Assembly (NCBI GenBank): GCA_028289605.1
Contig: JANQON010000016.1
Coordinates: forward strand, 62,001-126,000
Length of the DNA stretch: 64,000 bases
Reading direction: 5' to 3'
Source: Hyphococcus sp.
GTDB lineage: Bacteria > Pseudomonadota > Alphaproteobacteria > Caulobacterales > Parvularculaceae
Each line of letters opens with the position of its first letter. Positions within the stretch are counted from its first letter, which is position 1. The notes beneath the pieces are model-generated. The model worked only from the letters and a program-made list of their open reading frames with translations, was not told the origin of the DNA and did not search any database. Positions 28,700 through 35,180 of the stretch are shown in pieces. The position numbers and the translations under genes were made by a program.

Positions 28700-28996
28700 G
28701 ACGGACTAAGCGCCGTATTTCCAAAGGCGAAGAAGAAAGCGGGCGCTCTGGAGCTTCGCTTCCACGATCTCCGAGGCTGTGCGGTCACTTGTCTGTGCAC
28801 GGAGGGCTTATCCGATCTGGACGTCGCCGATATCGTGGGGCGGGGCAAAGCAAGCGTGCGCCGGATCAAGAAGCGCTGTGTCAGCCGCCAATCCGTCGCG
28901 AGTGCGTTCACCGGCGGGCTCAAAAGAGCAAAAAAAGGGTTCGAACGCTGCAAACGGTTCAAACCGCGCGCGAGCTGTGGAAAACTGCTTCAATAG
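28700..28996 (+). pseudogene. decayed tyrosine recombinase, C-terminal remnant
   Basis: The frame from 28700 to the TAG at 28996 reads AVFPKAKKKAGALELRFHDLRGCAVTCLCTEG, which contains the box II HxxR motif (HDLRG) of phage-type integrases and the next helix. Where the family has a catalytic His/Tyr (GHS..., ...HYL) this copy has VGRGKASVRRIKKRC, so active-site residues are lost. No N-terminal or core-binding domain is present upstream. It is a relic of an integrated element. Confidence 0.65.
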
Positions 28997-29009
28997 TATC
29001 AGGATTTAG

Positions 29010-29045
29010 TGGCGCACCGTAAACGACAGAAGTGTGAACTGGCGG
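29010..29045 (+). repeat. 36-bp dispersed repeat, copy A
   Basis: TGGCGCACCGTAAACGACAG... matches copy C at 32 of 36 bases. It starts 13 bases after the stop of the tyrosine recombinase remnant and reads openly as WRTVNDRSVNWR. A GTTGAGTTT/AAACTCAAC hairpin follows at 29059-29088. Confidence 0.7.
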
Positions 29046-29134
29046 ATGGTGTTTAGTTGTTGAGTTTCCTGACTTCAGAAAACTCAACGCCATTGCAAGA
29101 CCAAACAAGCGCTTCGTGTCAGTTTGCGGCCCGG

Positions 29135-30397
29135 CTAGGTTACAGGGCGCATAAAAGTCAAATTGTTGATCGTCTTGTCTGCTTCACGATGCACAGCGGC
29201 GTCTACTTTGGGGCGCTTTGTTCCTTTGCCTTTACGATGGGGGCGGCGCGGTCCCTTTCGACTATTGCCAGATGTTGCTTTTTCGCTTTTTGAGCCGCCG
29301 AAGCGCTCGCCGGTCAAGCGCTCTATTGCGCGTAACTCGGCACGCTCTTCAGGGCTGCAAAATGAAATCGACGTTCCTGTTGCGCCGGCGCGCGCGGTTC
29401 GACCGATCCGGTGGACATAAGTTTCGGGCACGTTCGGCAGATCGAAATTGATAACGTGAGAGACGCCCTGAATATCAATGCCGCGCGCTGCTATGTCGGT
29501 TGCAACAAGAATGCGGGTGTCGCCGGACTTAAAGGCTTTTAATGCGCGTTCGCGCTGTCCCTGACTTCGGTTTCCATGAATCGCCTGCGCCGAAAGTCCG
29601 GCGCCATTCAGATTCTTTACGATCTTGTCGGCGCCATGCTTAGTGCGTGAAAAAACAAGACCGCTCGTAAAGGCCTCGCCGCGTGCAATTTTCGTCAAAG
29701 CGCCGATCTTTTCCTGTTTGGTGATGAACATGACTGACTGATCGATCTTCGGCGGCGCTTGGCGCTTCATTTCCACACGGACGGGATCGCGCAGGAGACT
29801 CTTTGCAAGGCGTTCTATCTCACGCGGCATCGTCGCTGAGAAGAATAGGCTCTGGCGAGCTTTGGGCAGTTTTGCCGTGATGGCGCGGATCGCGTGAATG
29901 AAGCCCATGTCCAGCATCTGGTCGACTTCGTCGAGGACAAAGTACTCTACAGCATCGAGCGAAACCGCGCCCTGCTTCATAAGATCTACAAGCCGGCCTG
30001 GCGTGGCGATGAGAATATCAACACCCCTGCGGATCAGGTTTTTCTGTTTGTTGATGGGCGCGCCGCCGATCACAAGGCCGGCGCGCAACCGGGCGCCTGC
30101 GCCATAAGCGCAAATACGATCTCTTACTTGGCCGGCAAGCTCCCGGGTCGGCGTAAGGATTAACGCGCGTGGGTGAAACGCTCTCGCTTTGCGCGGGTTT
30201 TCTATAAGTTGGTGCAAGAGCGGCAATGTGAAGGCCGCCGTCTTGCCGGAGCCCGTCTGGGCGATGCCCAAGAGGTCTTGGCCTTTAAGAAGAGCGGGAA
30301 TGGCCGCGGCCTGAATTGGCGTTGGGTTTTCGTGGCCTTCTTGGATGAGAGCGGTGAGAATCGGCTTTGCAAGGCCGAGTTCATGGAATGTCGTCAC
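29135..30397 (-). CDS. DEAD-box RNA helicase (RhlE-like)
   Basis: A 420-aa RNA helicase. The GTG at 30397 is preferred (MTTFHELGLAKPILTAL matches the Q-motif region; the longer frame upstream is Arg-rich). Motifs in order: AQTGSGKTA, PTRELAGQV, ATPGRLVD, VLDEVDQML, FSATMP, RGIDIQGVSHVINFD, HRIGRTARAG. Motif II is DEVD rather than DEAD. The C-terminus is basic (GNSRKGPRRPHRKGKGTKRPKVD), a usual RNA-binding tail of RhlE-like helicases. It diverges from the cold-shock cluster, consistent with a cold or ribosome-assembly role. Confidence 0.9.
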   Translation of the reverse strand: MTTFHELGLAKPILTALIQEGHENPTPIQAAAIPALLKGQDLLGIAQTGSGKTAAFTLPLLHQLIENPRKARAFHPRALILTPTRELAGQVRDRICAYGAGARLRAGLVIGGAPINKQKNLIRRGVDILIATPGRLVDLMKQGAVSLDAVEYFVLDEVDQMLDMGFIHAIRAITAKLPKARQSLFFSATMPREIERLAKSLLRDPVRVEMKRQAPPKIDQSVMFITKQEKIGALTKIARGEAFTSGLVFSRTKHGADKIVKNLNGAGLSAQAIHGNRSQGQRERALKAFKSGDTRILVATDIAARGIDIQGVSHVINFDLPNVPETYVHRIGRTARAGATGTSISFCSPEERAELRAIERLTGERFGGSKSEKATSGNSRKGPRRPHRKGKGTKRPKVDAAVHREADKTINNLTFMRPVT

Positions 30398-30783
30398 AAA
30401 AAATCTTTCTGGGCGCAGCGCCCGCCGCCTCAACGAAGCGCGCGAGAATTGCGTCCGGGTTCCAATACGAGGACCCGCGTGTCTGGGCGCCCAATTGTTA
30501 GGGAAAATGGCCGAAGGGAGGCACAATCGCCATGAGGGCGGCTCCCGCTACACGCGGCCGAAGGGCCGCATATGGCGCAGCCCGGGGTTAATAGCAAGTG
30601 AAGGCGACAATAATTCGACGATCTCGCGTCCTCGCGCCGCCCGGTCTAACGTTAATAAACGCAGAAAATGCTTGTAATCGCAGCATAGAGCGCCCACGTT
30701 GCGACCGCGCCATGATTGAAGGCCGTCTATTAGGCCTCTGAAGCAAGCTTCTTATTCCCCTCCAAACATCGGCAGCATCCTCT
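30398..30783. other. intergenic region between helicase and cold-shock gene
   Basis: About 390 bases with no convincing ORF. It must contain divergent promoters for the helicase and the csp cluster; the csp mRNA probably has a long 5' leader ending in the palindrome at 30784. No tRNA or known ncRNA was recognised. Confidence 0.4.
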
Positions 30784-30806
30784 GCGCACAGAAAGTTTCT
30801 GTGCGC
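30784..30806. promoter_or_regulatory. perfect 23-base palindrome in csp leader
   Basis: GCGCACAGAAA-g-TTTCTGTGCGC is perfectly symmetric and lies 27 bases upstream of the csp start. It could be an operator or a strong 5'-leader hairpin acting as a cold-responsive RNA switch. It has no following T-tract, so a terminator is less likely. Confidence 0.55.
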
Positions 30807-30833
30807 TCACTCCTGTTTGAAAGGAAATACGAA

Positions 30834-31040
30834 ATGGCGAACGGCACTGTAAAATGGTATAATCCACAAAAAGGATTTGGCTTCATCGCGCCAGAAGACG
30901 GCGGCAAGGACGTTTTTGTCCACGCCACGGCGCTTGAAGCAGCTGGCATCCGCGGGCTGGATGACGGCCAACAGGTCTCATACGAATTGCAGGAAGAGCG
31001 CGGCAAAATCTCCGCGGCGCAACTCAAAATCAACAGCTAA
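30834..31040 (+). CDS. CspA-family cold-shock protein
   Basis: A 68-aa nucleic-acid chaperone of one OB-fold. RNP1 (KGFGFIAPEDGG) and RNP2 (DVFVHATAL) are intact and TVKWYNPQKGFGF is canonical. AAGGAAA lies 7 bases upstream of the ATG. Cold-shock proteins melt RNA secondary structure to keep translation going in the cold. It leads a rightward cluster with two small charged proteins and IF-1. Confidence 0.96.
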   Translation: MANGTVKWYNPQKGFGFIAPEDGGKDVFVHATALEAAGIRGLDDGQQVSYELQEERGKISAAQLKINS

Positions 31041-31123
31041 GCTGATTGATCGGCGCAAGGCGCATGTCGCGCCATGCGCCGGTCCGGCTGACACCAATTC
31101 CCATCGCTCCAAGGAGGCGTCGA

Positions 31124-31306
31124 ATGATCCGCGACCGACAAGCAAGGCAGGAGCACGCTCAAGCCGCAGCGATGAGTGAGCTTGATGCGCTTGCCGCGCA
31201 AAAACGTGAGCAAACAGACAAACTTCGTAAATTGCGCCTGCAAAAGGAAGCAATAGACGCCTCCAGCTTTAAAAAATGGCGAGAACGGAATTCCTCAGCC
31301 AAATAA
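31124..31306 (+). CDS. small charged coiled-coil protein (first of two paralogues)
   Basis: A 60-aa ORF with a perfect AAGGAGG 6 bases before the ATG. It is rich in Gln, Arg, Lys and Ala and predicted wholly helical: SELDALAAQKREQTDKLRKLRLQKEAIDA. The KLRxLRLxKEA motif is shared with the next ORF, so the two are tandem paralogues. No annotated function; RNA or ribosome binding is a guess from charge and company. Confidence 0.7.
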   Translation: MIRDRQARQEHAQAAAMSELDALAAQKREQTDKLRKLRLQKEAIDASSFKKWRERNSSAK

Positions 31307-31323
31307 CATCGAAAGGCAATTCT

Positions 31324-31545
31324 TTGACCGAAAAGGGAACCGCGGCGGAGCGAAAGATTTTTCGCGACATGGACAAGAAAGCGGCTTTGTCGGAAGTGGA
31401 ACAGCTACGCAACGCGACGCTGGAAAAGACCGCGAAATTGCGCGCGTTGCGCCTTGAAAAAGAGGCGGCCGAACGCGCTGAACAAGCCAATAATCCCCTA
31501 AAGGCCCAAAGGAAAAGACCTGCAGAAAAGAAACGGTCTTATTGA
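31324..31545 (+). CDS. small charged coiled-coil protein (second paralogue)
   Basis: A 73-aa ORF if read from the TTG at 31324, which has GAAAGG 8 bases upstream; an ATG at 31276 would overlap the previous gene by 31 bases. It contains [32 protein letters not shown], aligning with the first paralogue over about 30 residues, and a basic tail ([14 protein letters not shown]). Its TGA overlaps the infA ATG (TGATG), so IF-1 synthesis is coupled to it. Confidence 0.65.
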   Translation: MTEKGTAAERKIFRDMDKKAALSEVEQLRNATLEKTAKLRALRLEKEAAERAEQANNPLKAQRKRPAEKKRSY

Positions 31546-31826
31546 TGGCGAAAGAAGAACTGCTTGAATTTGACGGCGATGTTACCGAGGCGCTGCCTGA
31601 CGGGAACTATCGCGTAAAGCTGGAAAATGGACATGAGATACTAGCTTACGCAGGCGGCAAGATGCGTAAGCATCGTATCAAGACCCTCGCTGGCGATCGC
31701 GTCACCGTCGAAATGTCCGCTTACGATCTGACAAAGGGACGCATTACCTTTCGCCACAAACCGGAAGGCGCGAGCTCCGCCTCGCCGAAGAAAAGAAATG
31801 TTTATCGGCCGCGCGGACGTCGCTAG
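31545..31826 (+). CDS. infA: translation initiation factor IF-1 (C-terminally extended)
   Basis: A 93-aa S1/OB-fold protein matching IF-1: [60 protein letters not shown] is the full core. Usual IF-1 is about 72 aa; the extra 20 residues are a basic tail ([21 protein letters not shown]). It binds the ribosomal A site in initiation. Being in a cold-shock operon with tail extension, it may be a second, stress-specific IF-1 rather than the housekeeping copy; a search of the rest of the genome would tell. Confidence 0.9.
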   Translation: MAKEELLEFDGDVTEALPDGNYRVKLENGHEILAYAGGKMRKHRIKTLAGDRVTVEMSAYDLTKGRITFRHKPEGASSASPKKRNVYRPRGRR

Positions 31827-31865
31827 TTCTCATTTAAAAAGTGATTCAACCGAACATTGGTTTTG

Positions 31866-31945
31866 TATCAAACCCTCAGAATTTAGCGCACCGTAAGCGA
31901 CAAAAGTGCGAACCGGCGGTTGGCGCTAAATCGTCGGCTTTGATA
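31866..31945. repeat. 36-bp repeat copy B inside nested inverted repeats
   Basis: Copy B (31884-31919) matches copy C at 33 of 36 bases. It is enclosed by ATTTAGCGC (31881-31889) with GCGCTAAAT (31923-31931), and farther out TATCAAA (31866-31872) with TTTGATA (31939-31945). The region up to 32081 has only a short broken frame that I do not recognise. Confidence 0.65.
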
Positions 31946-32081
31946 CCTTGCCCAATATCGCGACGCTGTTGCAAATGGGTGGTGTCGCTCACCAGTAAGA
32001 ACTATCCGCTCGCCACCTTTCTCAAGGCGCATCCGAGGGCAGCGATGCGAAATTCAATGCGATGCGTTCAAGAAAGCCGGC

Positions 32082-33449
32082 TCACTCATGAGTTGCTTTC
32101 AGTCGATAAAATGTCGCCTGAACGTAGTCGTCCGGTTCACCCGTCTTATTTTGATTATAGACGCCGGCCTTAAAGTACATGTAGTCGTCTTCGACGCCAT
32201 ACCCGCTGTTTGTCATATCAATTGTTGTTTCAGCGAGTACAGCGCCGTCCTTGCTAATGGCAACGTAAAGAAAATTGCCGCGCGCGTCGATCTTGTATGA
32301 GAATTTCTCGTTTAGCTGAATGCCGTTTTCTGGATTCTCAGCGCTTGTCGCGCGCGATCCGATAAGTTCGTAATAGAGATCGTCCGGTTCGCCGATGCGT
32401 TCGTGAGCGGCGTAGATTGCGCCATGGGTGTTATTTGGAAGTTTGCGATAATAGAGGCGAATAGGCTCGTCGTCTTTCGCGTGAATTTGCCCGATGATCA
32501 CCCGGCCAGTTTCGTTGGGCTCACCGGTCGTTGTAACGTGGTTGATGGCCAAAGTTGCTTCAAGAACACCATCTACGGCGCCAGCGTCCCTTTGGGCTTT
32601 CTCCGGCGCGCTTGAAAAGACCCAGTTATTCTTGTTCGGTGTTCCGTCGTCCGTTTTTGTCCGGATGGATTTGTCGCCGCGCCGAAGCATTTCGCGCAGT
32701 TCCGTACGCGTGAAGGAAGTATTTTTGGATGTTTTGAATCCTTTCACTGGGCATCTGAACACCATGCCGCCATCTGCCGCCGTGTAAAAGAAGCGTTCGT
32801 CCTGATATCCTTGGGCGAGTTCGATCTCATAAACTGAATCGGCCGTTCCTGAATTGTCGTTGTCGGTCGGCACCGAAAGGTACCAGCCCAGTAGGTCGAA
32901 GTTTTCGCCGGGCGCCAGGTCTGGCGACAATCCTGTGCCGCCGCTGCTCTTAGAAATAACGTTCGTGCTGACCTTTTGATCACCCTGAACACCTAGACGT
33001 TCCAGCACGAGGTCGTCATAACGCCCCTCAGCGCTGTTGTGCCCAACAAAGATCATGGCTGTATCAGAACCATCAGTGTTGAACGCTACAGAAATTTGTC
33101 GCCAATTCCGGGCTTTACCCTTGCGATCAAAATAAATTCGCGGCCCAACTTGCACACCGAGAACAGCCGCGCCTTTGTATCGCGCAGACAATTCGTAATG
33201 CGAATTGGGTTCAACCGAGACATATTGTTGGGCGAGGCCGCCGGCGCCGGAAATTTTCAAAGATTTCTCGCCTGAATTGGCGTCGCCCGAGATCGCAACG
33301 TCAGTGTCCGTGTCCTGCGAAATAGCCCATCCCGTATAGTCTTCTTCAAATCCAGGATTTACGAGCTCCGCTGCGCCGGCCGGCGTAAGAGTCGCCGCAT
33401 AGAAAAATTGAACTACCACGGACCAACGGACAGTTTTTTTGCTGATCAT
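32082..33449 (-). CDS. alginate lyase, PL7 family with N-terminal CBM-like domain
   Basis: A 455-aa secreted polysaccharide lyase. A signal peptide (VVVQFFYAATLTPAGAA) is followed by a jelly-roll carbohydrate-binding-like module (ELVNPGFEEDYTGWAIS to about residue 150) and a PL7 catalytic domain. The three PL7 signature regions are RTELREMLRRGD, IIGQIHAKDDEP and YMYFKAGVYNQN; QIH (not QVH) is associated with activity on guluronate-containing blocks. AAAGGAAAGGA precedes the ATG. It is likely exported to the periplasm or outside and depolymerises alginate by beta-elimination, feeding the TonB receptor nearby. Confidence 0.92.
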   Translation of the reverse strand: MISKKTVRWSVVVQFFYAATLTPAGAAELVNPGFEEDYTGWAISQDTDTDVAISGDANSGEKSLKISGAGGLAQQYVSVEPNSHYELSARYKGAAVLGVQVGPRIYFDRKGKARNWRQISVAFNTDGSDTAMIFVGHNSAEGRYDDLVLERLGVQGDQKVSTNVISKSSGGTGLSPDLAPGENFDLLGWYLSVPTDNDNSGTADSVYEIELAQGYQDERFFYTAADGGMVFRCPVKGFKTSKNTSFTRTELREMLRRGDKSIRTKTDDGTPNKNNWVFSSAPEKAQRDAGAVDGVLEATLAINHVTTTGEPNETGRVIIGQIHAKDDEPIRLYYRKLPNNTHGAIYAAHERIGEPDDLYYELIGSRATSAENPENGIQLNEKFSYKIDARGNFLYVAISKDGAVLAETTIDMTNSGYGVEDDYMYFKAGVYNQNKTGEPDDYVQATFYRLKATHE

Positions 33450-33499
33450 TATTGTGTCCTTTCCTTTCGGCTGCGCTGCGATGCAATTGCGCGGACTCT

Positions 33500-34780
33500 C
33501 TATCGGAACGGATACCCGACATGGGTGTTCGTCAGTTCATAGATTGTCACCTGCGCAATTTCGGCCGGGTCGGCTGTATTGTTGACATGGTAGGCGCCGA
33601 CCTTGAAATACATAAAGTCGTTCAGAACATCATAGCCGCTCGCCGACATATCGATGTCCGTAAACCCCACGATATTGCCCATATCGTCATAGATATTGAC
33701 CGTCAAAAAATTTCCATCGGCAATGATTTCGTAGGTAAATCGCTCATTCAGCTCGAAACCATCGGTCGGATTCGAGGCGCTGTTGGAGCTGTCGCCGATG
33801 ATTTCGAACCGAACGTCAGCGCCGCCGGAAATCTCGTGGTCGGCATAGATCACGCCGCGAGAATTTGACGGCAGTTTCCGATAGTAGAGCCTGATGGGTT
33901 CATCGCTTTTCGCGTGAATTTGGCCAATGATAATGCGGCCGACCTGTCCGCTACTGCCGGTCGTGGTCACGTTATTGACGGCCATGGTGACCCGCAGCGC
34001 GCCGTCGACGCCGCCGGCGTCGGCTTGTGCCGCCGCCGGCTGGCTGGACAAGGCCCAATTGTTTCCATTGGGAATATCGCCTGCGCCGCGCGTGCTGATG
34101 CTTGTGTCGCCGCGGCGAAGCATTTCCCTCAGCTCCGTTCGTGTGAAGCTGGCGCTTGGCGTCGTCGCGCCGACTACCGGCGCCATCATAACGAGCCCGC
34201 CATCATGGCCGGTATAAAAAAAATCACTTTCGTACGCGTCGGCGAGTTCGCGCTCGCCTATCGTATCGCTGGAGCCGAAAAAGTTGCCGTTTGAATCAAT
34301 CGGCAAGTCCAATTTCCAGTCTATCAATTCAAAATTACCGGATGGCGGCAAGCGAGCTTTTAGCGCCGCTTCGGTAATTGTAACTTGAAGGTCAAAACTG
34401 CTGACCGCGCCGTCATTGTCTTCCGCTTCGAACGTGAGCTCGTAAGCGTTGTTGCCGTCGGAGTCCGACGGAGACGCGAAAACGAGTCGAACCGGAAGCG
34501 ATAGTTCGCCAGTCGCTCCGTCGAACGCGAATGAACCGGCGTCATGCGTGTTGGTCATTTCCAGGCGGCTGATCGATCCATCAGTATCTGTCGCCGTCAG
34601 GGTGAATATGACGCCAAGCGCGTTTTCATCGGTCGTCACCGAATTTGCCGACGAAAAGCTCGGCGGCGCATTTGGCGCCGGAGCCGCTACAGGGGCCGGT
34701 GCAGTCGCCGGCGCGCCCCCGTCGCTGCATGAAGCAATCGTCGCAAAAAACAAACTCGGCCAGATGAAACGCAACGCCAT
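33500..34780 (-). CDS. alginate lyase lipoprotein, PL7 with cadherin-like domain
   Basis: A 426-aa PL7 lyase paralogous to the gene downstream. The ATG at 34780 has GGGGAAAA upstream and begins a lipoprotein signal (SLFFATIASCSDGG). A Pro/Ala linker and a cadherin-like domain follow (SVTTDENALGVIFTLTATDTDGSISRLEM; residues about 45-150), then the catalytic domain with RTELREMLRRGD, IIGQIHAKSDEP and YMYFKVGAYHVN. QIH is retained, and GAYHVN replaces GVYNQ in the third region. Surface anchoring is likely. The 50-base gap to the next lyase indicates an operon. Confidence 0.92.
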   Translation of the reverse strand: MALRFIWPSLFFATIASCSDGGAPATAPAPVAAPAPNAPPSFSSANSVTTDENALGVIFTLTATDTDGSISRLEMTNTHDAGSFAFDGATGELSLPVRLVFASPSDSDGNNAYELTFEAEDNDGAVSSFDLQVTITEAALKARLPPSGNFELIDWKLDLPIDSNGNFFGSSDTIGERELADAYESDFFYTGHDGGLVMMAPVVGATTPSASFTRTELREMLRRGDTSISTRGAGDIPNGNNWALSSQPAAAQADAGGVDGALRVTMAVNNVTTTGSSGQVGRIIIGQIHAKSDEPIRLYYRKLPSNSRGVIYADHEISGGADVRFEIIGDSSNSASNPTDGFELNERFTYEIIADGNFLTVNIYDDMGNIVGFTDIDMSASGYDVLNDFMYFKVGAYHVNNTADPAEIAQVTIYELTNTHVGYPFR

Positions 34781-35180
34781 CGTTTTCCCCGATATCCCGG
34801 AATTGGTTCTCGGCGTATTTAGACACATTATTAAAAATTGGTCTAGGAAAATGGAGTGTGCAAGTCGCGTTTGACGGCGCAGGAGCCGACGCTCTCGAAT
34901 ACACCGCTTTTTGACCCGTCTCCGGCAGCGAAAACCCCAGCGGTTCTCCCATTTCCGACCGTCCATTTCGCCTGAAGCAGCGCGGTAGTGAGCGGTATCC
35001 ATCAGTTCGTACTGTTCTTGACGAGCGCGCAAGAGTCACAAAAATGCAGCTATCAAGAAAAAAAACAGACCAATAAATCCAAATTGGTCAATATGATTGG
35101 TTGACATTTACTTAGTCCGAAGGGCAACCTCGCTCAAAAGGGCCAAGAAGCTCGTCGTGGGGCATGTGGAGGATACGATA
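34781..35180. promoter_or_regulatory. divergent regulatory region of the alginate locus
   Basis: This 400-base spacer between the lyase operon and the autotransporter holds GACCAAT-N8-ATTGGTC (35068-35089), a further ATTGGTT (35095-35101), and AAATTGGTC at 34835-34843. The AAATTGGT half-site is that of hexuronate-type GntR regulators (UxuR/ExuR consensus). A TTGACA is at 35101-35106. No gene is supported here; the long frame across it is an antisense-free extension of the lyase. Confidence 0.45.

Noticed and set aside
31841-32173. 110-codon frame after infA including repeat copy B
   Set aside because: It crosses nested inverted repeats and the lyase 3' end, with no ribosome-binding site. Other frames here hint at a broken gene, but I could not identify it.
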